A DNA stretch of 64,000 bases from Pseudomonas serboccidentalis (GCF_028830055.1 NZ_CP101655.1:3700204-3764203), one strand, 5' to 3'; shown: positions 10,841-21,003, counted from the stretch's first letter. Notes: generated by a model from the sequence alone, not told the origin. Made by a program: numbers and translations.

Positions 10841-12025
10841 TCAGCGCACCGCCTCAAACAACCCCGTCGCCCCCATCCCGCCACCCACGCACATGGTGAC
10901 GATGCCGTAACGCAGATCCCGCCGCTGCAACTCGCGCACCAGATGCCCGACCTGTCGTGATCCGGTCATGCCGAACGGGTGGCCAATGGAAATCGAGCCG
11001 CCGTTGACGTTGTATTTGTCGTTCTCGATTTCCAGCCGATCCCGCGCATACAGGCACTGCGAAGCGAACGCCTCGTTGAGTTCCCACAGATCGATGTCCG
11101 CCACCTGCAAGCCTTTGGCCTTGAGCAGTTTCGGCACCGAGAACACCGGGCCGATGCCCATCTCGTCCGGCTCGCAACCGGCCACGGTGAAACCGCGGAA
11201 AAATGCCTTGGGCTTGAGCCCCAGTTGCAGGGCTTTTTCCAGGCTCATCACCAGGGTCATCGATGCACCGTCAGACAACTGCGACGAGTTGCCGGCGGTT
11301 ACCGAACCGTCCTCGGCAAACACCGGTTTCAATCCGGCGAGGCTTTCGTAGGTGGTGTCCGGGCGGTTGCAGTCGTCACGGTCGACGATGCCGTCGAGAA
11401 TTTGCACCTCACCGCTGTGCTTGTCCTCGACCCGGTACTTGACCGCCATCGGCACGATTTCATCATCGAACAGTCCGGCGGCCTGCGCCTGGGCCGTGCG
11501 CAACTGGCTCTGCAGCGCATAGCGATCCTGCGCCTCGCGGCTGACGGCATAACGGCGCGCTACCACTTCAGCGGTCTGGCCCATCGTGTAATAGATGCCC
11601 GGTACCTGCTGCTTGAGCAACGGGTTGATCAGGTGATCGGTGTTGACGCTTTTCAGGGTCAGGCTGATCGACTCGACGCCACCGGCAACAATGATGTCGC
11701 TGCAACCGGAAGCGATCTGGTTGGCGGCAATCGCGATCGCCTGCAAACCCGAGGAGCAAAAACGATTGAGGGTCATGCCGGCCACATTGGTGCCCAGGCG
11801 CGAGAGCACTGCCACGTTACGACCGATGTTGTAACCCTGCGCGCCCTCGTTGGAGCCGGCGCCGACAATGCAATCCTCGACGCTGGCCGGGTCGATGTCG
11901 TTGCGCGACAGCAGCGCGTTGACGCAATGGGCCGCCATGTCGTCGGGACGGGTCTGGTTGAACTTGCCGCGAAAGGACTTGGCCAGGCCGGTCCGCACGC
12001 TGTCGACGATCACCACTTCACGCAT
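10841..12025 (-). CDS. Acetyl-CoA C-acyltransferase (thiolase)
   Basis: A 394-residue thiolase with all catalytic elements: the acyl-accepting cysteine in NRFCSSGLQA (about residue 90), the histidine in GGSISIGHPFGMTG (about 352) and the second cysteine in VTMCVGGGMG (about 382). It catalyses thiolytic cleavage or condensation of acyl-CoAs. Substrate length cannot be deduced; it is not in a fadAB operon. The ATG at 12025 (MREVVIVDS) has GAGGT six bases upstream, while the frame continues upstream without a good site. Adjacency to the polyphosphate:AMP phosphotransferase gene matches the PA3454-PA3455 order of P. aeruginosa. Confidence 0.9.
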   Translation of the reverse strand: MREVVIVDSVRTGLAKSFRGKFNQTRPDDMAAHCVNALLSRNDIDPASVEDCIVGAGSNEGAQGYNIGRNVAVLSRLGTNVAGMTLNRFCSSGLQAIAIAANQIASGCSDIIVAGGVESISLTLKSVNTDHLINPLLKQQVPGIYYTMGQTAEVVARRYAVSREAQDRYALQSQLRTAQAQAAGLFDDEIVPMAVKYRVEDKHSGEVQILDGIVDRDDCNRPDTTYESLAGLKPVFAEDGSVTAGNSSQLSDGASMTLVMSLEKALQLGLKPKAFFRGFTVAGCEPDEMGIGPVFSVPKLLKAKGLQVADIDLWELNEAFASQCLYARDRLEIENDKYNVNGGSISIGHPFGMTGSRQVGHLVRELQRRDLRYGIVTMCVGGGMGATGLFEAVR

Positions 12026-12128
12026 GGCATACCTCAATTGTTGTTGTCGGAAGAGAGTGAACCGAGCATAAGTCCACCCCGCCGCCGACGGCGACAATCA
12101 TTCACCCCGCGTATGCGTGTCCATCGGC

Positions 12129-13643
12129 TCAGTCCTTGTGCTTTTTCGCACGCTTGTCGGACTTTTCGAACGCCTCTTCGAGCGCCCGGTTGATCGTGCG
12201 CAGCACCTTGACCCGCGCCCAGCGCTTGTCATTGGCCTCGACCAGGGTCCACGGCGAAATCTCGGTGCTGGTGCGGTCGACCATGTCGCCTACGGCCGCG
12301 CGGTAGACGTCCCACTTGTCGCGATTGCGCCAGTCGTCTTCGGTGATCTTGAAGCGCTTGAATGGAATCTGTTCCCGGGACTGGAACCGCTCCATCTGCG
12401 TGTCCTTGTCGATCGCCAGCCAGAACTTGACGACGATGACGCCGGCATCGGCGATCTGCTCCTCGAAGTCATTGATCTCGCTGTAGGCGCGCAGCCAGTC
12501 GGCCGGGCTGCAAAAGCCCTCGACCCGCTCCACCAGGACCCGACCGTACCAAGAGCGGTCGAACACGGTGAACTTGCCCCGCGCCGGCAGGTGCCGCCAG
12601 AAACGCCACAAGTACGGCTGCGCACGCTCCTCCTCGGTCGGTGCGGCAATCGGCACGATGCTGTACTGACGCGGATCGAGCGCCGCCGCCACCCGGCGGA
12701 TCGCCCCGCCCTTGCCCGCCGCATCGTTGCCTTCGAACACCGCCACCAGGGCGTGGCGGCGCATGCGTTTGTCACGCATCAACCCGGAAAAACGCGCCTG
12801 CTCGGTGATCAGTTGTTCTTCGTAGTCTTTCTTTTCCAGCTGCTGATTCAGGTCGAGGCTGTCGAGCAGGTTCAGTTGATCGACCGCCGTGCCCAGCGGT
12901 GCGGCGTTGACTTCCTCAGTGTGCACCTGTGGCCGCTTGAGCGCGGTTTGCAGGCCTTCGAGCAGGATCTTGCCGACCGCCAGGCTGCGGTAATTGGCGT
13001 CCATGCCTTCGATGACGTGCCAAGGTGAGTAGTCGCGGCTGGTGCGGCGCAGCACGCGTTCGCCGTATTTGACGAACTTGTCGTAGGTCTGCGATTGCTG
13101 CCAGTCCAGCGGGCTGATGCGCCAGCTGTGCAGCGGGTCGTCGGCCAGTGCCTTGAGCCGCGCCTTCATCTGTTTCTTGGACAGGTGGAACCAGAACTTG
13201 AAGATCAGCGCGCCTTCGTCGCACAGCATCTTTTCCAGACGCTCGGCGGCGTTGATCGCCTGATCCAGACGCGGATCCTTGAACAAACCGTGAACCCGCC
13301 CCTGGAGCATCTGGCTGTACCAGTTACCGAAGAACACCCCCATCCGCCCCTTGGCCGGGAGCATCCGCCAGTAACGCCAGGCCGGTGGCCGCGCCAGCTC
13401 TTCATCGGTCTGCTGATCGAAGGTGCGCACCTCGATCAGGCGCGGGTCCATCCATTCGTTGAGCAACTTGACGGTTTCGCCCTTGCCGGCGCCTTCGATG
13501 CCGTTGATCAAAATGATCACCGGGAAACGCTTCTGCTGCTGCAACTCAAACTGCGCTTCCAGTAATGCTTCACGCAGCGCAGGCACAGCCGCGTCGTAAG
13601 TCTCTTTGTCGATGGCGTGACCGATTTCAGCGGATTCAAACAT
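12129..13643 (-). CDS. pap: Polyphosphate:AMP phosphotransferase (two-domain PPK2 class II)
   Basis: This 504-residue protein has two fused PPK2 domains, each with a Walker A (GIEGAGKGE near residue 49; GNDAAGKGG near 307) and a lid/Walker B region with RSWYGR or NWYSQ. Double-domain PPK2 enzymes transfer phosphate from polyphosphate to AMP to make ADP. As in other family members the C-terminal domain carries the more canonical motifs. It sits alone upstream of the thiolase gene and may be read with it, with a gap of about 100 bases. Confidence 0.92.
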   Translation of the reverse strand: MFESAEIGHAIDKETYDAAVPALREALLEAQFELQQQKRFPVIILINGIEGAGKGETVKLLNEWMDPRLIEVRTFDQQTDEELARPPAWRYWRMLPAKGRMGVFFGNWYSQMLQGRVHGLFKDPRLDQAINAAERLEKMLCDEGALIFKFWFHLSKKQMKARLKALADDPLHSWRISPLDWQQSQTYDKFVKYGERVLRRTSRDYSPWHVIEGMDANYRSLAVGKILLEGLQTALKRPQVHTEEVNAAPLGTAVDQLNLLDSLDLNQQLEKKDYEEQLITEQARFSGLMRDKRMRRHALVAVFEGNDAAGKGGAIRRVAAALDPRQYSIVPIAAPTEEERAQPYLWRFWRHLPARGKFTVFDRSWYGRVLVERVEGFCSPADWLRAYSEINDFEEQIADAGVIVVKFWLAIDKDTQMERFQSREQIPFKRFKITEDDWRNRDKWDVYRAAVGDMVDRTSTEISPWTLVEANDKRWARVKVLRTINRALEEAFEKSDKRAKKHKD

Positions 13644-13740
13644 AGGGACGGCTCCTTCCAGGATTCAGCAAGACTAGCGGATTGGGCACGGCGATGGAGG
13701 GGAAATTCCCCCACAAAGTTGGGTTAAATGATTGAAACCC

Positions 13741-13873
13741 TGTGGCGAGGGAGCTTGCTCCCGCTCGGCTGCGCAGCAGTCGCAAAATCTGCAACCACGG
13801 TCCTCCAGACAAATAGCGGTCGCAGGTTTTGGGGCTGCTGCGCACCCCGGCGGGAGCAAGCTCCCTCGCCACA
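13741..13873. repeat. Inverted REP-like pair, GTGGCGAGGGAGCTTGCTCC type
   Basis: A third repeat family. The two outer arms are near-perfect inverted copies, and an inner GCTGCGCA segment is also inverted. It occupies most of the 335-base gap between pap and mnmC; the rest is the mnmC promoter region. Confidence 0.88.
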
Positions 13874-13978
13874 AAAGCCGGTGATGATCCTGCATTCGAC
13901 CCAAGGACCACTTGCCATGGATCAAGCACCCTCCGCGCGATCGGCTAGAATGGCCGCCTTGTCGTTGCCGAGCCTGCC

Positions 13979-15958
13979 ATGAAACCTGTATTGCCCCACG
14001 CCCAACTCGACTGGGATGACCAGGGACGCCCGCGTTCGCGGGTGTTCGATGATGTGTATTTTTCCGACCAGTCGGGGCTGGATGAAACCCGTTATGTGTT
14101 CCTCGAACAGAACCGTCTGGCCGAGCGTTTTGCGGCGCTGCCGGCGCACGGGCGACTGGTGATCGGCGAAACCGGGTTCGGCACCGGACTGAATTTTCTC
14201 TGTGCCTGGCAGTTGTTCGAGCAACACGCGGTGGCCGGGGCGCGGCTGCATTTCGTCAGCGTCGAAAAGTACCCGCTGAGTCCGGCCGATCTGCAACGGG
14301 CCTTGGCTTTGTGGCCGGAGCTCAAGCCGCTGGCCGAGCAGTTGCTGACCCATTACGTGGCGATCCATCAGGGTTTTCAGCGGATCATTCTGGGCAATGG
14401 CCGGGTGACGCTGACGCTGCTGATCGGCGATGCGCTGGAGCAACTGCCGCAGCTCGATGCGCAGATCGACGCGTGGTTCCTCGACGGTTTCGCCCCGGCA
14501 AAAAACCCTGAGATGTGGACCGCCGAACTGTTCATCGAACTGGCACGGCTGGCCGCGCCCGGCTCGACCATCAGCACCTTCACCAGCACCGGTTGGGTGC
14601 GGCGCTTGCTCAACGCCGCCGGGTTCAAGATGAAGCGCACGCCGGGCATCGGCCACAAGTGGGAAATCCTGCGCGGCGAGTTTCTCGGCTGGCCGCAGGA
14701 CGTTGCGCCACCGGCGCCGGACAAACCGTGGTTCGCCCGCCCTGCCCCGGTGACCGGTGAACGTCGAGCGCTGGTGATCGGCGCCGGGTTGGCCGGTTGC
14801 GCCAGCGCCGCCAGCCTCGCGGCGCGCGGTTGGCAGGTCAGCCTGCTGGAGCGGCATGCCGACGTGGCGCAGGAAGCGTCGGGCAATCCACAGGGCGTGC
14901 TGTACCTGAAGTTGTCGGCCCACGGCACCGCATTGTCGCAACTGATCGTCAGCGGGTTCGGCTACACCCGCCGTCTGCTGGAAACCCTGCAACGCGGCAC
15001 GGACTGGGACGATTGCGGCGTGCTGCAACTGGCGTTCAATGCCAAAGAGGCCGAGCGTCAGGCGCAATTGGCCGCGGCGTTCCCGGAAGATCTGGTGCAC
15101 TGGCTCGATCAGCCGCAAGCCGAAATTCAGGCCGGGATCAGTCTGGCCCACGGCGGGCTGTTCTACCCCGAAGGTGGCTGGGTGCATCCGCCGGCGCTGT
15201 GCCAGGCGCAAGCCACGCAACCGAACATCCAATTGCTCAAGCATCACCACGCGCTGGAACTGCGCCAGGTCGAGGGCCAGTGGCAGGCCCTCGACGGCGA
15301 CCGCGTGCTCGCCAGCGCCCCGGTGGTGGTGCTGGCCGGCGCGGCCGAAATCAAACGTTTTGCGCAAAGTGCCGAGCTGCCGCTCAAGCGCATTCGCGGG
15401 CAGATCACGCGTCTGCCGCAAACCGTTGAGAGTCAGGCATTGAGCACCGTGGTCTGCGCCGAAGGCTACGTCGCACCGGCACGCCTTGGCGAACACACCC
15501 TCGGCGCCAGCTTCGACTTCAACAGCGATGACCTGACCCCGACCACCGCCGAACACCTGGGCAATCTGGCGATGCTCGAAGAGATTTCCGGCGATCTGGT
15601 GGCGCGTCTGCACATCCACGAACTGCCCGCGCAAACGCTAGAGGGCCGCGCTGCCTTCCGCTGCACCAGCCCCGATTATCTGCCGATTGTCGGCCCGCTC
15701 GCCGACCGCGAAACCTTCGCTCAGGCCTATGCCGCGTTGGCCAAGGATGCGCGGCAAGTGCCGGACGTTGCCTGCCCGTGGCTCGACGGTCTGTACGTCA
15801 ACAGTGGCCATGGCTCACGGGGGCTGATCACCGCGCCGCTGTCCGGCGAACTGCTGGCCGCGTGGCTGGATAATGAGCCGCTGCCACTGCCCAGAAGTGT
15901 TGCCGAGGCCTGCCATCCCAACCGTTTCGCGCTGCGCCAGTTGATTCGCGGCAAGTGA
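13979..15958 (+). CDS. mnmC: Bifunctional tRNA modification enzyme MnmC
   Basis: A 659-residue two-domain protein that finishes the 5-methylaminomethyl-2-thiouridine modification at U34 of tRNA. The N-terminal SAM-dependent methyltransferase domain (about 1-240) has GETGFGTGLNFL and the DGFAPAKNPEMW loop. The C-terminal FAD-dependent oxidase domain (about 255-655) has a GAGLAGCASAASLA dinucleotide-binding motif and a closing NSGHGSRGLITAP segment. Length and order match the E. coli enzyme. It is monocistronic. Confidence 0.95.
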   Translation: MKPVLPHAQLDWDDQGRPRSRVFDDVYFSDQSGLDETRYVFLEQNRLAERFAALPAHGRLVIGETGFGTGLNFLCAWQLFEQHAVAGARLHFVSVEKYPLSPADLQRALALWPELKPLAEQLLTHYVAIHQGFQRIILGNGRVTLTLLIGDALEQLPQLDAQIDAWFLDGFAPAKNPEMWTAELFIELARLAAPGSTISTFTSTGWVRRLLNAAGFKMKRTPGIGHKWEILRGEFLGWPQDVAPPAPDKPWFARPAPVTGERRALVIGAGLAGCASAASLAARGWQVSLLERHADVAQEASGNPQGVLYLKLSAHGTALSQLIVSGFGYTRRLLETLQRGTDWDDCGVLQLAFNAKEAERQAQLAAAFPEDLVHWLDQPQAEIQAGISLAHGGLFYPEGGWVHPPALCQAQATQPNIQLLKHHHALELRQVEGQWQALDGDRVLASAPVVVLAGAAEIKRFAQSAELPLKRIRGQITRLPQTVESQALSTVVCAEGYVAPARLGEHTLGASFDFNSDDLTPTTAEHLGNLAMLEEISGDLVARLHIHELPAQTLEGRAAFRCTSPDYLPIVGPLADRETFAQAYAALAKDARQVPDVACPWLDGLYVNSGHGSRGLITAPLSGELLAAWLDNEPLPLPRSVAEACHPNRFALRQLIRGK

Positions 15959-16047
15959 AAAATCGCGACTGGCCGCCGGTCAGTCGCCACCCCTTATAAC
16001 TCATCGTTCTAAAACTCCCACAACTGCACCGGGTCAGTTTCTGAGTA

Positions 16048-16064
16048 CCGGCCATTTTGGCCGG
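16048..16064. promoter_or_regulatory. Inverted repeat upstream of the NAGGN operon
   Basis: A perfect inverted repeat, CCGGCC-ATTTT-GGCCGG, ends 44 bases before the amidotransferase start. It lacks a T-run, so it is a candidate operator or 5'-leader hairpin. I could not find a convincing AlgU-type (GAACTT/TCTGA) promoter at the right spacing. Confidence 0.4.
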
Positions 16065-16108
16065 ACGCGGAATCACCTCTCCCCAACGGAAAAACCGGTA
16101 AGGACTTT

Positions 16109-17881
16109 ATGTGCGGATTAGCTGGCGAGTTACGTTTTGATCATCAACCTGCAGACCTTGCAGCCATTGAGCGAATCACCCACCACCTGGCCCCTCGCGG
16201 CCCCGACGCGTGGGGCTTCCATGCCCAAGGGCCGATTGCCCTGGGCCATCGTCGCCTGAAAATCATGGACCTGTCGGACGGCTCGGCGCAGCCGATGATC
16301 GACAGCCAACTGGGTTTGTCCCTGGCCTTCAACGGCGCAATCTACAACTTTCCGCAATTGCGCGCCGAACTCGAAGCGCTCGGTTATGCCTTCTATTCCG
16401 GTGGCGACACCGAAGTGCTGCTCAAGGGTTACCACGCCTGGGGCGAAGCACTGCTGCCAAAACTCAACGGCATGTTTGCCTTCGCCATCTGGGAACGTGA
16501 CGCCCAGCGCCTGTTCATCGCTCGCGACCGTCTCGGCGTGAAGCCTTTGTACCTGTCACGCACCGGCCAGCGTTTGCGCTTTGCCTCGGCCCTGCCGGCG
16601 TTGCTCAAGGGTGGCGACATCAACCCGATCCTCGACCCAGTGGCGCTCAATCACTATCTGAATTTCCACGCCGTGGTGCCCGCTCCACGCACCTTGCTCG
16701 CGGGCATCGAAAAGCTGCCGCCAGCGTCCTGGATGCGTGTTGAAGCCGATGGCAGCACCGAGCAGAAAACCTGGTGGACCCTGCCCTACGGCCCACACGA
16801 CGACGAGAAAAACCTGACCCTTGAAGACTGGCGTGACCGCGTGCTCGACAGCACCCGCGAAGCCGTGGCGATCCGTCAACGCGCGGCGGTGGATGTTGGC
16901 GTGCTGCTCTCGGGCGGCGTCGATTCGAGCATGCTGGTCGGGCTGTTGCGTGAAGTCGGCGTGGAAAACCTGTCGACCTTTTCCATCGGTTTCCAGGACG
17001 CTGGTGGCGAGCGCGGTGACGAGTTCCAGTATTCGGACTTGATCGCCAAGCACTACGGCACTCAGCACCACCAATTGCGCATCGACGAAAAAGAAATCAT
17101 CGAACAACTGCCCGCTGCGTTCCGTGCGATGAGCGAACCGATGGTCAGCCACGATTGCATCGCCTTCTATCTGTTGTCCCGCGAAGTGGCCAAGCACTGC
17201 AAGGTGGTGCAAAGCGGCCAGGGTGCCGACGAGCTGTTTGCCGGGTATCACTGGTATCCGCAGGTCGACGGTGCGGCGGATCCGTACGCGGCCTATCGCG
17301 CGGCGTTCTTCGACCGCAGTTACGACGACTACGCCGCCACCGTGCAGCCAAAATGGCTGACCGCGAATGACGCGGCCGGCGACTTCGTGAAGGCACATTT
17401 CGCCCAACCCGGCGCCGATGCTGCGGTCGATAAAGCCCTGCGTCTGGACAGTACGGTGATGCTGGTGGACGACCCGGTCAAACGCGTCGACAACATGACC
17501 ATGGCCTGGGGCCTGGAAGCACGCACGCCGTTTCTCGACTATCGCCTGGTGGAACTCTCGGCGCGGATTCCCGGCCAGTTCAAGCTGCCCGATGGCGGCA
17601 AACAGGTACTCAAAGAAGCTGCACGCCTGGTGATTCCAAGCGAAGTGATCGACCGCAAGAAAGGCTACTTCCCGGTACCGGGTCTCAAGCATTTGCAGGG
17701 CGACACCCTGAACTGGGTACGTGAACTGCTGCTGGATCCGAGCCAGGATCGCGGCCTGTTCAACCCGGCCATGCTCGACAAACTGCTGACCGATCCGCAA
17801 GGCCAATTGACCCCACTGCGCGGCTCGAAACTGTGGCAACTGGCGGCCCTGAACCTGTGGCTCAGTGAACAAGGAATCTGA
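16109..17881 (+). CDS. asnO: N-acetylglutaminylglutamine amidotransferase
   Basis: A 590-residue asparagine-synthase-like protein that forms the terminal amide of the osmolyte N-acetylglutaminylglutamine amide (NAGGN). The glutaminase domain begins with the nucleophile Cys2 (MCGLAGE), and the synthetase domain has the PP-loop LLSGGVDSSMLVG near residue 270. Asparagine synthase relatives are similar, but the two following genes, an ATP-grasp synthetase and an M42 peptidase, are the diagnostic NAGGN trio. It is separated by three bases from the next gene. AAGGA lies five bases before the ATG. Confidence 0.93.
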   Translation: MCGLAGELRFDHQPADLAAIERITHHLAPRGPDAWGFHAQGPIALGHRRLKIMDLSDGSAQPMIDSQLGLSLAFNGAIYNFPQLRAELEALGYAFYSGGDTEVLLKGYHAWGEALLPKLNGMFAFAIWERDAQRLFIARDRLGVKPLYLSRTGQRLRFASALPALLKGGDINPILDPVALNHYLNFHAVVPAPRTLLAGIEKLPPASWMRVEADGSTEQKTWWTLPYGPHDDEKNLTLEDWRDRVLDSTREAVAIRQRAAVDVGVLLSGGVDSSMLVGLLREVGVENLSTFSIGFQDAGGERGDEFQYSDLIAKHYGTQHHQLRIDEKEIIEQLPAAFRAMSEPMVSHDCIAFYLLSREVAKHCKVVQSGQGADELFAGYHWYPQVDGAADPYAAYRAAFFDRSYDDYAATVQPKWLTANDAAGDFVKAHFAQPGADAAVDKALRLDSTVMLVDDPVKRVDNMTMAWGLEARTPFLDYRLVELSARIPGQFKLPDGGKQVLKEAARLVIPSEVIDRKKGYFPVPGLKHLQGDTLNWVRELLLDPSQDRGLFNPAMLDKLLTDPQGQLTPLRGSKLWQLAALNLWLSEQGI

Positions 17882-17884
17882 TCG

Positions 17885-19630
17885 ATGAAACCTCACGCCA
17901 CGGCTATCAGCCAACGCCTGTTGCGCGGTCAGACACCCTCATATGAGCGCTTGCAGGCACGTCTGGCCGAAGACGGCAGCGAACTCGGCGGCGATCCCAT
18001 CGCCGTGCATTGCGGTTGGGGCCGGCTACTGATCGGCCACACCTTTCCTGACCCGGCGACGCTGGCGCAGGAACTGCTCAACGAGCAGCCGGGCGAGCGC
18101 GACATCGCCCTGTACGTCGCCGCGCCGCAGCAAATTCTGGGTCTGGAACCGACTCAGCTGTTTCTCGACCCATCCGATACCTTGCGTCTGTGGTTCAGCG
18201 ATTACCGCCAGGCTACGCGAGTATTTCGCGGTTTCCGGATTCGCCGGGCGCAAAGCGAAGCGGACTGGCAGGCGATCAATCAGCTGTATCTGGCGCGCGG
18301 CATGCTGCCGATCGATGCCACGCGGCTGACCCCGCACCATCAGGGCGGCCCGGTGTACTGGCTGGCCGAAGATGAAGACAGCGGCGCGGTGATCGGCAGC
18401 GTCATGGGTCTGAATCATCACAAGGCGTTCAACGACCCGGAAAACGGCAGCAGCCTGTGGTGCCTGGCGGTCGATCCGCAGTGTTCGCGCCCCGGTGTCG
18501 GCGAAGTGCTGGTGCGGCATTTGATCGAGCATTTCATGAGTCGCGGCCTGAGTTATCTGGACCTGTCGGTGCTGCACGACAACCGACAGGCGAAGAACCT
18601 CTACGCCAAGCTCGGTTTCCGCAACCTCTCGACCTTCGCCATCAAACGCAAGAACGGCATCAATCAGCCGCTGTTTCTCGGCCCGGGACCGGAGGCGCAG
18701 TTCAATCCGTATGCGCGGATCATCGTCGAAGAAGCGCATCGGCGTGGCATCGATGTGCAAGTGGATGACGCCGATGCCGGGCTGTTCACCCTCAGCCATG
18801 GCGGGCGCCGGGTGCGTTGCCGCGAATCGCTGAGCGACCTGACCAGCGCCATCAGCATGAGCCTGTGCCAGGACAAAAGCCTGACCCACAAGGTGTTGAA
18901 AGGCGCCGGCCTGAACCTGCCCTCACAGCAACTGGCAGGCAATGCCGACGACAACCTGGCGTTTCTCGACGAGCATCAGCGGGTGGTGGTCAAGCCGCTC
19001 GACGGTGAACAGGGCCAGGGCGTGGCGGTGGATCTGCAGAGCATCGAAGAGGTGCAGCAAGCCATCGACTCCGCCAAGCGTTTTGACAGCCGGGTGCTGC
19101 TCGAAAGCTTCCACGAAGGGCTGGACCTGCGGATTCTGGTGATCGGTTTTGAAGTGGTGGCGGCGGCGATTCGTCGTCCGGCAGAAGTGGTCGGTGACGG
19201 GCATCACTCGATTGGCGCCTTGATCGAGGCCCAGAGCCGGCGCCGGCAAGCTGCCACCGGCGGCGAGAGCAAGATCCCGCTGGATCACGAAACCCAGCGC
19301 ACCCTGCACGCGGCCGGTTATGACTACAGCAGCATCCTGCCGGCCGGCAAGCATCTGTTCGTGCGCCGTACTGCCAATCTGCACACCGGCGGCACCCTGG
19401 AGGATGTCACCGCGATCCTGCATCCGACCCTGATCGATGCCGCTGTACGCGCGGCGCGAGCGCTGGACATTCCGATGGTCGGCCTTGATCTGATGGTGCC
19501 GGCGGCGGATCAACCGGAGTACGTGTTTATCGAAGCCAACGAACGTGCGGGCCTGGCCAATCATGAGCCGCAGCCGACGGCGGAGCGGTTTGTCGATTTG
19601 TTGTTTCCGCACAGTCAGCCTGCAGTCTGA
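17885..19630 (+). CDS. ngg: N-acetylglutaminylglutamine synthetase (GNAT + ATP-grasp)
   Basis: A 581-residue fusion. The N-terminal half carries a GNAT acetyltransferase domain (about 110-265; CLAVDPQCSRPGVGEVLV is the acetyl-CoA-binding stretch). The C-terminal half is an ATP-grasp ligase (about 300-575; VVKPLDGEQGQGV and the metal-binding FIEANERAG). It acetylates and joins glutamines to give N-acetylglutaminylglutamine, which the upstream amidotransferase amidates. The product is a compatible solute made under osmotic stress. Confidence 0.93.
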   Translation: MKPHATAISQRLLRGQTPSYERLQARLAEDGSELGGDPIAVHCGWGRLLIGHTFPDPATLAQELLNEQPGERDIALYVAAPQQILGLEPTQLFLDPSDTLRLWFSDYRQATRVFRGFRIRRAQSEADWQAINQLYLARGMLPIDATRLTPHHQGGPVYWLAEDEDSGAVIGSVMGLNHHKAFNDPENGSSLWCLAVDPQCSRPGVGEVLVRHLIEHFMSRGLSYLDLSVLHDNRQAKNLYAKLGFRNLSTFAIKRKNGINQPLFLGPGPEAQFNPYARIIVEEAHRRGIDVQVDDADAGLFTLSHGGRRVRCRESLSDLTSAISMSLCQDKSLTHKVLKGAGLNLPSQQLAGNADDNLAFLDEHQRVVVKPLDGEQGQGVAVDLQSIEEVQQAIDSAKRFDSRVLLESFHEGLDLRILVIGFEVVAAAIRRPAEVVGDGHHSIGALIEAQSRRRQAATGGESKIPLDHETQRTLHAAGYDYSSILPAGKHLFVRRTANLHTGGTLEDVTAILHPTLIDAAVRAARALDIPMVGLDLMVPAADQPEYVFIEANERAGLANHEPQPTAERFVDLLFPHSQPAV

Positions 19631-19656
19631 AATTGATGTGCTGAACGTACCGCAGC

Positions 19657-19722
19657 CATCGCGAGCAGGCTCATTCCTACATTTAATCGCGTTCCCCTGT
19701 AGGAGTGAGCCTGCTCGCGATG
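19657..19722. repeat. Inverted REP pair, GCGAGCAGGCTCACTCC type
   Basis: An inverted pair within the NAGGN operon, between the synthetase and peptidase genes, where it could alter the relative mRNA stability of the two parts. Confidence 0.92.
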
Positions 19723-19792
19723 CGGCCCTCAAAGGCACCACAAATCTTCCTCATCGAAACCATCGATGCGCCTCAACTCATCAGGAGTTTCC

Positions 19793-20983
19793 ATGACCAC
19801 ACATATCCCCGAACCGGATCTGAACTACCTGCAAAAAGTCCTGCTGGAAATGCTCGCCATTCCCAGTCCCACCGGGTTCACCGACACCATCGTGCGCTAC
19901 GTCGCCGAGCGTCTGGAAGAACTCGGCATTCCCTTTGAAATGACCCGTCGCGGCACGATTCGCGCCACCCTCAAGGGCAAGAAGAACAGCCCTGACCGCG
20001 CCGTCTCCGCACACCTCGACACCATCGGCGCGGCCGTGCGCGCAGTGAAAGACAACGGGCGTCTGACCCTGGCCCCGGTCGGCTGCTGGTCGAGCCGGTT
20101 TGCCGAAGGCAGCCGCGTCAGCCTGTTCACCGACAACGGCGTGATTCGCGGCAGCGTGTTGCCGCTGATGGCGTCCGGGCACGCGTTCAACACCGCCGTG
20201 GACGAAATGCCGATCAGTTGGGATCACGTCGAACTGCGCCTGGACGCCTACTGCGCCACCAAGGCCGACTGCGACTCACTGGGTATCAGCGTCGGCGACG
20301 TGGTGGCATTCGACCCGCTGCCGGAGTTCACTGACAGCGGCCATATCAGCGCCCGTCACCTGGATGACAAGGCCGGTGTCGCGGCGTTGCTCGCTTCGCT
20401 CAAAGCCATCGTCGACAGCGGTCAGGAGTTGATGATCGACTGTCACCCGCTATTCACCATCACCGAAGAAACCGGCAGCGGTGCGGCGGCGGCCTTGCCG
20501 TGGGATGTCAGCGAATTCGTCGGCATCGACATCGCACCGGTCGCGCCGGGCCAGCATTCCAGCGAGCACGCGGTGAGCGTGGCGATGCAGGATTCCGGCG
20601 GGCCATACGACTATCACCTGTCGCGCCATCTGCTGCGCCTGGCCAGCGAAAACGAACTGCCGGTGCGCCGTGACCTGTTTCGCTATTACTTCAGCGACGC
20701 GCATTCGGCGGTCACCGCCGGGCACGATATCCGTACTGCCCTGCTCGCCTTCGGCTGCGATGCCACGCATGGTTACGAACGCACGCACATCGACAGCCTG
20801 GCAGCGCTCAGTCGTTTGCTCGGGGCGTACATCCTGAGTCCACCAGTGTTCGCCAGCGATGCCGCGCCGGCCAATGCATCGCTCGATCGCTTCAGTCATC
20901 AGATCGAACATGAGACGCAAATGGAGAGCGATACCCGGGTGCCGTCGGTAGACAGTCTGGTGGGGCAACGTTCCGACAGTTAA
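19793..20983 (+). CDS. M42-family metallopeptidase of the NAGGN osmoprotectant system
   Basis: About 396 residues of the M42/aminopeptidase fold with the zinc ligands and catalytic acid visible in VSAHLDTIG, RHLDDKAG, TEETGSG and GIDIAP. It is the third member of the NAGGN trio; its exact role is not settled, but turnover of the dipeptide amide or a precursor is a reasonable guess. The ATG at 19793 has AGGAG upstream; an upstream in-frame start at 19766 would put that site inside the gene. Confidence 0.88.
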   Translation: MTTHIPEPDLNYLQKVLLEMLAIPSPTGFTDTIVRYVAERLEELGIPFEMTRRGTIRATLKGKKNSPDRAVSAHLDTIGAAVRAVKDNGRLTLAPVGCWSSRFAEGSRVSLFTDNGVIRGSVLPLMASGHAFNTAVDEMPISWDHVELRLDAYCATKADCDSLGISVGDVVAFDPLPEFTDSGHISARHLDDKAGVAALLASLKAIVDSGQELMIDCHPLFTITEETGSGAAAALPWDVSEFVGIDIAPVAPGQHSSEHAVSVAMQDSGGPYDYHLSRHLLRLASENELPVRRDLFRYYFSDAHSAVTAGHDIRTALLAFGCDATHGYERTHIDSLAALSRLLGAYILSPPVFASDAAPANASLDRFSHQIEHETQMESDTRVPSVDSLVGQRSDS

Positions 20984-21003
20984 TTCTTTGTTCTGAACTA
21001 TGG

